The position numbers were made by a program, and so were the translations under genes. A stretch of DNA of 35,976 nt, from positions 1 to 35,976 of the forward strand of contig JAURNF010000012.1 of NCBI GenBank assembly GCA_030830285.1, read 5' to 3'. This document shows, piece after piece, positions 1 to 8,840 of the stretch. Each line of letters begins with the position of its first letter. The first letter of the stretch is position 1. This DNA is from Candidatus Kapaibacterium sp. GTDB lineage: Bacteria; Bacteroidota; Ignavibacteria; Kapaibacteriales; Kapaibacteriaceae. The notes under the pieces are model-generated. The model did no database searches. It had not been told where the DNA came from and saw only the letters and a program-made list of their open reading frames with translations.

Positions 1-1329
1 GAACTCTTGCACACGTTCGAGCGTGGTCGCTCCGATTCCGCGCGTTGGCTCGTTGATGATGCGAAGAATACTCTCTGTGTCGTTTGGGTTGACCAAGAGC
101 CGCAGATACGCAAGTACGTCCTTGACTTCCTTGCGCTTGTAGAAGCTTACTCCACTTACGATGTGGTATGGAGTGTTCGAGCGGCGCAGCGCATCTTCCA
201 ATGCCTGCGATTGCGCATTCGTCCGGTAGAGGATGGCAACGTCCTTGTGTGAATACCCGTACTTGGCCACACGTGCTGCAATCGCGCGTGCGATCATGTC
301 GGCCTCTTCCCGGTCGTCGCGACATGCCAGCACGGTGATCTTCTCACCTTCTGGGTTGTCGGTGAACAACGTCTTCTTCAACTGCGTCGTGTTGCGCTTG
401 ATCACACTGTCGGCGGCAGCAAGAATTGTCTTCGTCGATCGATAATTCTGCTCGAGTCGAACAACCGTCGCTTCGGGATAGTCGCGCTCGAAATCGAGAA
501 TGTTGCGGATATCAGCGCCACGCCAACGGTAAATGCTCTGCGCATCATCACCCACCACGCAGATGTTGCGGTACTTCTGCGCGAGCATGCGCACAACGTG
601 ATACTGCGCACGGTTGGTATCCTGATACTCGTCAACCATGAGATAGCGGAACCGATCCTGGAGCAACTCAAGAACATCGGGATGATGCTCGAGCAACTTG
701 ATGGTGTTCAAGAGCAAGTCATCGAAGTCCATCGCATTCGACTGCGTAAGACGCTTCTCGTATTCCTCAAAGATCTGTCCTGTCTGCTTCTCAGCAATTG
801 AGTCGGCATTGCGCGAGTATTCTTGCCACGAAATCATCGAGTTCTTCGCACCCGATATCCGCGAGCGCACGCCATTGGGAGGCAGCACTTGTTGCGACAC
901 GCCAAGCTGATTCATCACGGCCTTGATCGCCGCCGTTTGATCGTCGGTGTCGTAGATGGTAAACGATGAAGTGTACCCGATACGATCGGCATACTGCCGC
1001 AGAATACGCGCAAACATGGAGTGGAACGTGCCAGCCCAGATGCCGCGAGCTGTGCTTGAGCCAACGAGATGTGCAATCCGCTCCTTCATCTCTTGCGCAG
1101 CCTTATTGGTAAAGGTCAGCGCTAGGACGTGGTTCGGGTTAACACCGGAACGCAGCAGATAGGCAATGCGAAATGTGAGTACGCGCGTCTTTCCGCTACC
1201 AGCTCCGGCAATGATCAGTACCGGACCCTCTGTGGTGCGAACAGCTTGTGCTTGCGATGGATTGAGACCATTGAGGAGTTCACCTGCAGGTGACGAACCA
1301 TCACCCATCGGTGTAAGAGAAAGGGTCAT
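1..1329 (-). CDS. UvrD/PcrA-type superfamily 1 DNA helicase, N-terminal part (3' end beyond window)
   Basis: Manual translation from ATG at 1329 (-): MTLSLTPMGDGSSPAGELLNGLNPSQAQAVRTTEGPVLIIAGAGSGKTRVLTFRIAYLLRSG...FTNKAAQEMKERI...DFDDLLL...VDEYQDTNRAQY...GDDAQSIYRWRGAD...RIINEPTRGIGATTLERVQEF. Walker A/B and SF1 motifs present; open through position 1. Absent from ORF track because no stop lies in the window. Confidence 0.96.
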   Translation of the reverse strand, partial: MTLSLTPMGDGSSPAGELLNGLNPSQAQAVRTTEGPVLIIAGAGSGKTRVLTFRIAYLLRSGVNPNHVLALTFTNKAAQEMKERIAHLVGSSTARGIWAGTFHSMFARILRQYADRIGYTSSFTIYDTDDQTAAIKAVMNQLGVSQQVLPPNGVRSRISGAKNSMISWQEYSRNADSIAEKQTGQIFEEYEKRLTQSNAMDFDDLLLNTIKLLEHHPDVLELLQDRFRYLMVDEYQDTNRAQYHVVRMLAQKYRNICVVGDDAQSIYRWRGADIRNILDFERDYPEATVVRLEQNYRSTKTILAAADSVIKRNTTQLKKTLFTDNPEGEKITVLACRDDREEADMIARAIAARVAKYGYSHKDVAILYRTNAQSQALEDALRRSNTPYHIVSGVSFYKRKEVKDVLAYLRLLVNPNDTESILRIINEPTRGIGATTLERVQEF

Positions 1330-1559
1330 TCGCCCTCTCCACCAGATCCCGACTTCTTCACGTAGTCGGTGAGGTAGAACCCGCCACCTTTGTAGAGCAC
1401 ACCACCACCACCACTAATGCGACGCTCCACAACGCCATGTCCGGGATCGGCTTGTGTACACACATCCAGCGGACACGTCGTGAGGGGCGCGTCCTTCATT
1501 GCTTGAAACACTTCAAAGGTTGCACCACACGTGGTGCATGCATAGTCATAGGTTGGCAT
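1326..1559 (-). CDS. FmdB-family zinc ribbon protein
   Basis: MPTYDYACTTCGATFEVFQ... with two Cys pairs and Gly-rich GGGGVLYKGGGFYLTDY, typical of FmdB/CxxC_CXXC_SSSS proteins; ATGA overlap with the helicase start. Confidence 0.88.
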   Translation of the reverse strand: MPTYDYACTTCGATFEVFQAMKDAPLTTCPLDVCTQADPGHGVVERRISGGGGVLYKGGGFYLTDYVKKSGSGGEGE

Positions 1560-1573
1560 CGTCGAGCGATTCC

Positions 1574-2584
1574 TTACAATTCAACGAATCCGGTTTTCTT
1601 GTACACCTTGCGCAGTGTTTTGCGCGCGCGATCACGCGCATGCTCGCCACCGCGACGAAGTGTTGCCTTGAGCGTGTCCTCGTCTGCACGGATGGCCTCG
1701 TAGCGCGAACGAACAGGAGCAATAAACGAAACGATTGCCTCGCCAACTGCCTCCTTGAACTCCGCATACCCAAGCCCGGCAAACTCCTGTTCGATCTCAG
1801 CGATCGACGCACCGGTTGTGATATGATACAACGTCATCAAGTTTGCAACGCCTGCGCGTCGCTCAGCATCAAAACGAATGTCAGTGCCGCTATCGGTTAC
1901 CGCACGCTTGATCTTCGCACGAATCTCCGCATCTGAATCTGTCAGGAAGATGGTTGCCTTTTCGTTGACATCCGACTTCGACATTTTCTTCTCGGGCTCC
2001 TGGAGCGACATGATCTTGGCACCAACCTTTGGGATGTAGGGCTCAGGCACCGTAAACGTCGGCGAATAATGGAAGTTGAACCGCTCGGCTAGATTGCGCG
2101 TGAGTTCAAGGTGCTGACGTTGATCTTCACCCACTGGTACGAGATCGGCATTGTACAGAAGGATGTCTGCCGCCATCAACACGGGGTACGTGAACAATCC
2201 CACATTCACGTTGTCAGCATGCTGCGCGCTCTTGTCCTTGAACTGCGTCATGCGCGAAACTTCTCCGAATCCCGCGAGACACTCCAGCACCCACGCAAGT
2301 TGGGTGTGCTCGGGCACTGATGACTGCACGAAGAGCGTCGAAACCTCTGGATCAATCCCTGCTGCCATGTACATCGCAGCTACGTCAAGCGTGCGCTTGC
2401 GCAGCTTGGCTGGTTCTTGACGCACAGTGATTGCATGTTGATCAACAACACAGAACAACGAATCGTACTGATGCTGCAGCTCCACCCAATTGCGGAGCGC
2501 CCCACAGTACTGTCCGATGGTGAGGTTGTTTGTCGGCTGCATGCCCGACAGGATAATCTTGCGAGGTTGTGCGGTAGGTTCCAT
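1574..2584 (-). CDS. trpS: tryptophanyl-tRNA synthetase
   Basis: MEPTAQPRKIILSGMQPTNNLTIGQYCGALRNW...; KMSKS motif (EKKMSKSDVN). Start reassigned from 2701 to ATG at 2584, matching the family N-terminus and an upstream -7 box. Confidence 0.96.
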   Translation of the reverse strand: MEPTAQPRKIILSGMQPTNNLTIGQYCGALRNWVELQHQYDSLFCVVDQHAITVRQEPAKLRKRTLDVAAMYMAAGIDPEVSTLFVQSSVPEHTQLAWVLECLAGFGEVSRMTQFKDKSAQHADNVNVGLFTYPVLMAADILLYNADLVPVGEDQRQHLELTRNLAERFNFHYSPTFTVPEPYIPKVGAKIMSLQEPEKKMSKSDVNEKATIFLTDSDAEIRAKIKRAVTDSGTDIRFDAERRAGVANLMTLYHITTGASIAEIEQEFAGLGYAEFKEAVGEAIVSFIAPVRSRYEAIRADEDTLKATLRRGGEHARDRARKTLRKVYKKTGFVEL

Positions 2585-2591
2585 ACGTGAA

Positions 2592-2600
2592 GCAAAAATA
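2592..2600 (-). promoter_or_regulatory. TATTTTTGC -7-like element, 7 nt before trpS ATG
   Basis: Matches Bacteroidetes -7 consensus TAnnTTTG. Confidence 0.6.
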
Positions 2601-2622
2601 CCGAGTGCATGTCGGAATGACG

Positions 2623-2631
2623 CATTTTTGC
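2623..2631 (+). promoter_or_regulatory. CATTTTTGC -7-like element, 3 nt before ATG 2635
   Basis: 7 of 8 match to TAnnTTTG positions except first T; divergent to the trpS element. Confidence 0.4.
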
Positions 2632-2634
2632 AGC

Positions 2635-3195
2635 ATGATGTTGATACTTCGTTCCATCCTGCTCTTGGCCACAGCCGCAGCATTCGCTTCGCAGGCAGCA
2701 ATTGCCCAGGATGAACTTGACGGTACTGGTGGTCAGACCACCTCGTTCACAACAATCTCGATCATGCGGACGTGGACTCCTCAAGAGCGGGATTTCCCGA
2801 ATGGCGGGTTCAATTTGATGTCGTCGTTTGCTACTGATGACGATCGTCGTTGGTGGTTCGGCGTTGGGTTTCGTGCCATGGGCGTGTGGGAACGTGACGT
2901 CCTGGCGCTCACACTTGGTCCAACGTGGTGGTTCGCTGGCGACCAGAAGCTCGGTGCATTTGCATTTGCCCAAGCTGGACTTGGCATGGGCTCGACACGC
3001 GGCATCACGGGGTTCGATGTGTTTTCCGATCCGACACTGACGTTTGGTCTTGCCTCGGTTATCGGCGTTGCCGGCACGTGGCAAGTAGGACGCTGGGTAA
3101 ACCTACATGGTATGATTATTGGTTCGCATTACTCCAACGAGGGCGGACGCACGCCGTATGGCGTGTTGGTCGGACTTACCTTCGGCGGACGGTGA
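2635..3195 (+). CDS. secreted/outer-membrane beta-barrel-like protein
   Basis: Signal peptide MMLILRSILLLATAAAFASQAAIAQ then alternating Gly/aromatic strands. ORF track start 2587 is probably too early. Confidence 0.7.
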   Translation: MMLILRSILLLATAAAFASQAAIAQDELDGTGGQTTSFTTISIMRTWTPQERDFPNGGFNLMSSFATDDDRRWWFGVGFRAMGVWERDVLALTLGPTWWFAGDQKLGAFAFAQAGLGMGSTRGITGFDVFSDPTLTFGLASVIGVAGTWQVGRWVNLHGMIIGSHYSNEGGRTPYGVLVGLTFGGR

Positions 3196-3229
3196 TGAAT
3201 CTCTTCAACTTGCTTCTTCACGGTGCATC

Positions 3230-3886
3230 ATGATTCAACTGGCTCCTTCACTGCTCTCCTGCGACCTTCTCCACATGGGCGATGCAATTCGCGCATGCGA
3301 GGCAGGGGGCGCCGATCTGCTGCATTACGATGTGATGGACGGACACTTCGTGCCACCAATCACATATGGTCCAGACTTCGTACGTGCGATCAAACGCACA
3401 AGCAAGCTCCCTGTTGATGTACACTTGATGGTGACAAATCCGGATCACCAGGTCGAGCAGTTCGCCGAAGCTGGGGCCGACTGGATCAGCGTTCATGCAG
3501 AAGCAACGATCCATGCACACCGCACGCTTCAGCGAATCAAGGCACTTGGCAAGCGAGCTGGCTTTGTCCTTAACCCAGCCACACCTCTTGAATACGCCTT
3601 CGAAGCCGCTGGCGAAGCCGATTTCATCTTGTTGATGAGTGTTAACCCAGGGTATGGCGGACAGAAGTTCATCGAGTCATTCCTTCCCCGCTGCGAGCGC
3701 CTTCGCTCGTGGCTCGATACTCGTGGGTGCTCCCACGTGGAGATCGAAGTTGATGGTGGCATCAAGATCGACAATGCACGTCGTGCTGCAGATGCCGGTG
3801 CTTCGATTCTGATTTCGGGAAGCGGTGTGTTCTCAGGTTCCGTCGTTGACAATCTCAAGGCTATGCGCGAAGCTGTCGCTCGTTAA
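3230..3886 (+). CDS. rpe: ribulose-phosphate 3-epimerase
   Basis: MIQLAPSLLSCDLLHMGDAIRACEAGGADLLHYDVMDGHFVPPITYGPDFV...LLMSVNPGYGGQKFI...EVDGGIK; start ATG 3230. Confidence 0.96.
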   Translation: MIQLAPSLLSCDLLHMGDAIRACEAGGADLLHYDVMDGHFVPPITYGPDFVRAIKRTSKLPVDVHLMVTNPDHQVEQFAEAGADWISVHAEATIHAHRTLQRIKALGKRAGFVLNPATPLEYAFEAAGEADFILLMSVNPGYGGQKFIESFLPRCERLRSWLDTRGCSHVEIEVDGGIKIDNARRAADAGASILISGSGVFSGSVVDNLKAMREAVAR

Positions 3887-4698
3887 CCTCCGAGCACACT
3901 CTCCATTTCGGCACGCGTGGCAGCATCCCAATTTGCTCCCACAACGTCGAGCAATGCTCGCGAGAGATGGCAATACAACTGTCGGTCGGACGCAGGGATT
4001 GATTCTAACTGACGTCGCACAGCGTCGATGTCACCTCGCATCAGCGGACCGGTGATAGCAAACGCCGTGTTGTCGGCAATGGCAGTCGAAGCGTTCTGCA
4101 ATGTCCGCTGCATGATCGGCACAAGGAAGACATCAGCAGGGATGTCGGCCGAAGCAGCAAGACGTCGCGCAAGCTCGTATGCCGCATAGGTAAAGTTCGA
4201 TGCTGCAACTGCTGCTGCGTGATAGCGTCGTTTACGCTCATGCGTCATGTCTGTGAAGCGCCACGGAACACCGCCAAGCGACGCAATCAGGTCTCGCACA
4301 CTTCCCCACGCTGCATCATCTGCCTCAACGCCCCACCCAATGCCGTCGAGCGCCGTTGGATCGCTCGAGCCAAATGTCTGGAACGGATGTGCGGCTGCGC
4401 ATCGCGCACCACATGCGCGCAAGGGTGCCAACGCCTCGACACCGAGTGATCCATTCACGTGCATCACTACAACGTCATGCAATGCACTTGCCTTTGCGCG
4501 AGCAATCTCGGCGACAACGTCAGGCAACACATCATCCTTTGTTGCAATCACCACAACATCACCCAACGGCGTGGCATGCTCACACCATCCTGGAAACGAG
4601 GCACGATCGATAGCAACAACGCTGTGTACAACCGCAATGGCGCGCTGCTCAAGTGCACCACCTACGCGACCACGTCCGATGATGGTAATGGAGTGCAT
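3883..4698 (-). CDS. Rossmann-like and DUF2520 domain-containing protein
   Basis: MHSITIIGRGRVGGALEQRA... N-terminal Rossmann; AAHPFQTFG and AAAVAASNFTYAAYELA characteristic of DUF2520 proteins. Confidence 0.85.
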   Translation of the reverse strand: MHSITIIGRGRVGGALEQRAIAVVHSVVAIDRASFPGWCEHATPLGDVVVIATKDDVLPDVVAEIARAKASALHDVVVMHVNGSLGVEALAPLRACGARCAAAHPFQTFGSSDPTALDGIGWGVEADDAAWGSVRDLIASLGGVPWRFTDMTHERKRRYHAAAVAASNFTYAAYELARRLAASADIPADVFLVPIMQRTLQNASTAIADNTAFAITGPLMRGDIDAVRRQLESIPASDRQLYCHLSRALLDVVGANWDAATRAEMESVLGG

Positions 4699-6158
4699 TA
4701 CTTCGCAGACTCAAGTGTGTAGCCATCCTTGCCGTCTTTCATCGTCCATCCGCTGGCACTCAGCATGTCACGCAGACGATCACTCTCTGACCAGTTCTTT
4801 GCTGCTCGTGCAGCCCAGCGTTCTTCTGCGAGCGCACGTATGTCATCAGGCACAACAAGTGTTGGACGTTCTTCAATTGCGATAACGGCGAACACCTCGT
4901 TGACAACACGCAATGCGTCCACAACCGATGCTGCATCTGCTGGGGTGAGTGCGCGCGCAGGGTGTTCGTTCATAAACACAAACAACGCAGCAAGTGCACG
5001 AGGTGTGTGCACGTCGTCAGCGAGCGCCTGACCAACAGTGTCGATCAGCTGCTGGCCAACCCCGTCTGATGCTGAAGCGTGCAACGAACCAGCTACATCG
5101 ACAACATCATACACATAGTCCTGCACCTTTGCACGCGCAGTGCGTGCGGCAGTTACTCCGTCGAACGTGAAGTTGAACACGGCCCGATAGTGTGCTTGCA
5201 GCATGGCAAAGCGCACGTCGATTGGTTCGATGCCGCGTGCGATCAGATCGCGCATCGTGTAGAAGTTGCCGAGTGACTTCGACATCTTCTTGCCTTCGAC
5301 TTCGAGGAACTCGTTGTGCATCCAGAAAGATGCTTGGTCATGCACATGATATCCAGCAGTGCACTGCGCGAGTTCATCCTCGTGATGCGGGAATCGCAAA
5401 TCGACGCCGCCCGTATGAATATCGAACGGCAGTCCGAGCAGGTTCTGCGACATCGCCGAACATTCGATGTGCCATCCCGGACGTCCAGGAACATTCTGTC
5501 CGTCGATCTCGAAGTCCCATGATGGTTCGCCGTCTTTGCGCCCCTTCCAGAGCACGAAGTCACTCACTGACTCACGATCGTACTCGTCAGCATCGATGCG
5601 AACACCTTCGCGGAAGTTCTGCGTATCGATCGCAAACAAGCGTCCGTATGTGTGGTTTGCGGAGTACGCCGCCACATTGAAGTACACCGAACCATCGCTC
5701 ACGTAGGCATAGCCTGCGGCGAGGATGTCGCGCGTGAGCTCCTGCATCTGTGTGATGTAGTCCGTCGCACGCGGATTCGTCATGCGATCAACTTCAATAC
5801 CAAAGGTCTGCAGGTCGGCGAGGAACTCGCGTGTGAAGAACGATGTGAAACGACGGAGATTCTCCATCGGATCTGACGTCTGTTCGCCCATTTCTGCGCG
5901 CCACCGGGTAGACCCAACCGAACTGTCGCGAATCGTTTTATCGTCGATGTCGGTCACGTTCATCACCCAACGGACTGGGTAGCCCCCTATCACGCGCAAG
6001 GTGCGCTGCAAGACATCCGGGAAGAGGAATGCACGCATGTTCCCGATATGCGCCACATCATACACGGTGGGTCCGCATGAATACATGCGTACTCCATCGT
6101 CGCGAAGCGGAGCAAAGGGATCAATCGACTTGGTGAGGGTGTTGTACAGACGAATCAT
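4698..6158 (-). CDS. cysS: cysteinyl-tRNA synthetase
   Basis: MIRLYNTLTKSIDPFAPLRDDGVRMYSCGPTVYDVAHIGNMRAF...; EGKKMSKSLGNF motif. Start reassigned to ATG 6158. Confidence 0.96.
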   Translation of the reverse strand: MIRLYNTLTKSIDPFAPLRDDGVRMYSCGPTVYDVAHIGNMRAFLFPDVLQRTLRVIGGYPVRWVMNVTDIDDKTIRDSSVGSTRWRAEMGEQTSDPMENLRRFTSFFTREFLADLQTFGIEVDRMTNPRATDYITQMQELTRDILAAGYAYVSDGSVYFNVAAYSANHTYGRLFAIDTQNFREGVRIDADEYDRESVSDFVLWKGRKDGEPSWDFEIDGQNVPGRPGWHIECSAMSQNLLGLPFDIHTGGVDLRFPHHEDELAQCTAGYHVHDQASFWMHNEFLEVEGKKMSKSLGNFYTMRDLIARGIEPIDVRFAMLQAHYRAVFNFTFDGVTAARTARAKVQDYVYDVVDVAGSLHASASDGVGQQLIDTVGQALADDVHTPRALAALFVFMNEHPARALTPADAASVVDALRVVNEVFAVIAIEERPTLVVPDDIRALAEERWAARAAKNWSESDRLRDMLSASGWTMKDGKDGYTLESAK

Positions 6159-6161
6159 GTA

Positions 6162-6169
6162 CAAAAGTA
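6162..6169 (-). promoter_or_regulatory. TACTTTTG -7-like element, 3 nt before cysS ATG
   Basis: Exact match to TAnnTTTG. Confidence 0.6.
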
Positions 6170-6185
6170 CCACTGCAGTGGGCTA

Positions 6186-7424
6186 TCAGACTACTTCGTT
6201 GCCGCCAACAAACACGCTCCAGACGTGATTTACGCCATAATGATAGACGATGTCCTTGTACGACGGGACGTCGTACACGACGATGTCGGCCCACTTGCCT
6301 ACCTCGAGCGAACCAAGGTGTGCTGCAAGATTGAGGGCGCGTGCGCCATGCAACGTTGACGCGACGAGCGCCTCTTCGACACTCATGCGCATGTTTCTAC
6401 ATGCGAGCGAGAGCATCATCTGCATGTTCTCTGAGAAGCTCGAGCCAGGATTGCAATCGGTGGCAATACACACCACAGCTCCGGTATCAATCATCGTTCG
6501 AGCATCGGAGAACGGCAGTCCAAGCGTGTAGGCAGTGCCAGGCAGGAGTGTACACACAACGCCCGCATCACGCAATGCAGCAATCTCCGCAGCTGTGCTG
6601 TGTTCGAGATGATCAGCACTGATTGCACCAACACGCGCAGCCATCTGCGAAGCACCAACGAGTGCAATTTCATCGGCGTGGATCTTCGGACGAAGTCCGT
6701 GCGCGATTCCTGCACGCAGAATTCGCTCACCCTGCTCTGCGGTAAAGAAGCCTGCATCAACAAAGACGTCACAAAACGAAGCGATGCCCTGTTCGGCAAC
6801 GCGTGGGAGCATGTCGTTGATCACCAGATCAACGTAGCCTTCGGGATCGTGCTTCCATTCGGGAGGCACGGCGTGTGCACCAAGAAACGTACCGAGCACC
6901 CGCGCTTCGTGTCCGCGCTGCAACTCACCGACTGCTTCCAGCAGACGCAGCTCGCTGTTAGTATCGAGTCCGTAACCGCTCTTGATTTCCGCCGTTGTTG
7001 TGCCGTGATTCAGCGCCGATGTAAGCAATGCATCGCCAACATCGAGCAGTGATTCGACATCTGCTTCGCGCACAGCACGCATGGTGGTAAGGATGCCGCC
7101 GCCTTCAGCTGCTATCTCAGCATACGTTGCTCCAGCGAGACGTCGAGCAAACTCGTGCGAGCGAGAGCCCGCAAACACCATATGCGTGTGTGAGTCAACA
7201 AACCCTGGCAGCACTGTCTTGCCTGAGCAATCGATCACCTCTGTGTCATCTGTGATGTGCTGATCCACCTCGCTCGACGGACCAATCCAGCGGATCACAT
7301 CGTCGAAGATGATTGCACCATTATGAATCTCACCAATGTCACGCATCGCAGCACCGATTTTCTCGGTGGCTCCGTGCGCATTGATCGTGACGAGTGAATC
7401 AACGTTGACAAGTGCCGTACTCAT
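6186..7424 (-). CDS. hutI: imidazolonepropionase
   Basis: TVLPGFVDSHTHMVFAGSRSHEFARRLAGATYAEIAAEGGGILTTMRAVR...IKSGYGLD...; metal-dependent amidohydrolase, HutI pattern. Confidence 0.93.
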   Translation of the reverse strand: MSTALVNVDSLVTINAHGATEKIGAAMRDIGEIHNGAIIFDDVIRWIGPSSEVDQHITDDTEVIDCSGKTVLPGFVDSHTHMVFAGSRSHEFARRLAGATYAEIAAEGGGILTTMRAVREADVESLLDVGDALLTSALNHGTTTAEIKSGYGLDTNSELRLLEAVGELQRGHEARVLGTFLGAHAVPPEWKHDPEGYVDLVINDMLPRVAEQGIASFCDVFVDAGFFTAEQGERILRAGIAHGLRPKIHADEIALVGASQMAARVGAISADHLEHSTAAEIAALRDAGVVCTLLPGTAYTLGLPFSDARTMIDTGAVVCIATDCNPGSSFSENMQMMLSLACRNMRMSVEEALVASTLHGARALNLAAHLGSLEVGKWADIVVYDVPSYKDIVYHYGVNHVWSVFVGGNEVV

Positions 7425-7774
7425 GCTTGCAATTCCTCAGTATCGCCATGCGATTCATTACGCGCTGCGCGAGTGTGCTCGGCACGCGTGCGTGCCTTTG
7501 CGAGCTGTCGCTCCATGACAAGGTCTGCCAGCTGATCGGGCACATCCGGTGGGAGCGATGTAGCGAAGATCGACGAGACCAGCGGCTCTGGGACGTCGAT
7601 GCGATAGAGAATCGCCATCAGCTTTTCAGGGTTACGTGTGAGCAGTTCGATGATACGATTGAGCACCTGCTCGCGAATACGTTGATACGCATCTTGCTCA
7701 TCGATGTCGAGATCGAACGCACGAGCAATGATCGCAGACGCGCTACGCTGGATATCGTCCTCAGAGGATGTCAT
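7421..7774 (-). CDS. conserved hypothetical protein
   Basis: MTSSEDDIQRSASAIIARAFDLDIDEQDAYQRIREQVLNRIIELL...; overlaps hutI start by 4 nt and manC end by 14 nt, consistent with operon coupling. Confidence 0.7.
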   Translation of the reverse strand: MTSSEDDIQRSASAIIARAFDLDIDEQDAYQRIREQVLNRIIELLTRNPEKLMAILYRIDVPEPLVSSIFATSLPPDVPDQLADLVMERQLAKARTRAEHTRAARNESHGDTEELQA

Positions 7775-8840
7775 GACGATCCTGTGCACGCAGCGTAGTA
7801 ACGATGCGCTTCACGTCTTGCGCGCGATCTTTCGGACACACCATCGTAGCATCAGGAGTCACGACAACCACCGTGTCGCGCAGCCCCACGGTTGTTACCG
7901 TGTGCGCGCTTCCGTGTGCATTGACAATGATCGAACCTTCGGTGTCAACAACAGTAACCACGCCGTCGACCACGTTCTGTGCGTTGTCGAGCGGGCGCAT
8001 TCGTTCGAGCGCATCCCATGAACCAACGTCATCCCACGGGAACGTCGCTGGTACCACATGCACGTTGGTTGAGCGCTCCATCACGCCGTAATCGATCGAA
8101 ATGTCTGGCAGTGCGTGGAACATCTCCGACATATGCCCTGCATCGTTAGCCGCAAGGTCAGCGGTTAGCCCATCAATTGCATTGCCAACATCGGGCAACA
8201 CGTTCAGCATTGCAGAGCGAAGCGCCTCGGTGCGCCAGAAGAACATCCCGCTGTTCCACACATAACGTCCGCTGCGCACATACTCAAGGGCTGTGCTCAA
8301 ATCCGGCTTTTCTTTGAACTCAACAACATGCGACACACCAGAGACAACCGTTGGCTCGCCAACATGGATATACCCATACCCCGTCTCTGGTCGTGTCGGT
8401 GGAATACCAATCGTCACCAGCGCGTCATACGTTGATGCGAAGGTCAACGCACGCGACACATCAGCACGAAACGCATCGGCATTCCCAATGAAATGGTCTG
8501 CAGTTAATACCGCCATCAACGCGTCGTTGCCGTTCTCACGCGCACGAATCACGCTGCATGCGAGCGCCAAGCAAGGTGCAGTGTTTCGCTTTGCTGGTTC
8601 AGCAATCACATTCTCGCACGGAATTCCCGGCAGCGCGTCAATCAATGGCTGTTGGAGTACTTCGCTTGTGATGATGAGGATGCGCTCATGCGGAATCAGT
8701 GGTGCGATGCGATCAATCGCTTCTTCAATCATCATCGAAGACGATGTCAGCGCAAGAAGTTGCTTTGGCTTGCGCATCCTGGACACCGGCCAGAAGCGCT
8801 CACCAGAGCCGCCCGCCATGATCACGACGTAGGAATTCAT
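7761..8840 (-). CDS. manC: mannose-1-phosphate guanylyltransferase
   Basis: MNSYVVIMAGGSGERFWPVSRMRKPKQLLAL...; nucleotidyltransferase GGSGERFWPxSR...PKQ motif and ETGYGYIHVG, VEFKEKPD. Confidence 0.92.
   Translation of the reverse strand: MNSYVVIMAGGSGERFWPVSRMRKPKQLLALTSSSMMIEEAIDRIAPLIPHERILIITSEVLQQPLIDALPGIPCENVIAEPAKRNTAPCLALACSVIRARENGNDALMAVLTADHFIGNADAFRADVSRALTFASTYDALVTIGIPPTRPETGYGYIHVGEPTVVSGVSHVVEFKEKPDLSTALEYVRSGRYVWNSGMFFWRTEALRSAMLNVLPDVGNAIDGLTADLAANDAGHMSEMFHALPDISIDYGVMERSTNVHVVPATFPWDDVGSWDALERMRPLDNAQNVVDGVVTVVDTEGSIIVNAHGSAHTVTTVGLRDTVVVVTPDATMVCPKDRAQDVKRIVTTLRAQDRHDIL

Noticed and set aside
2380-3084. 234-aa minus-strand ORF spanning the trpS start and the barrel-like gene
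   Set aside because: Overlaps two supported CDSs and the divergent promoter; composition is not protein-like.
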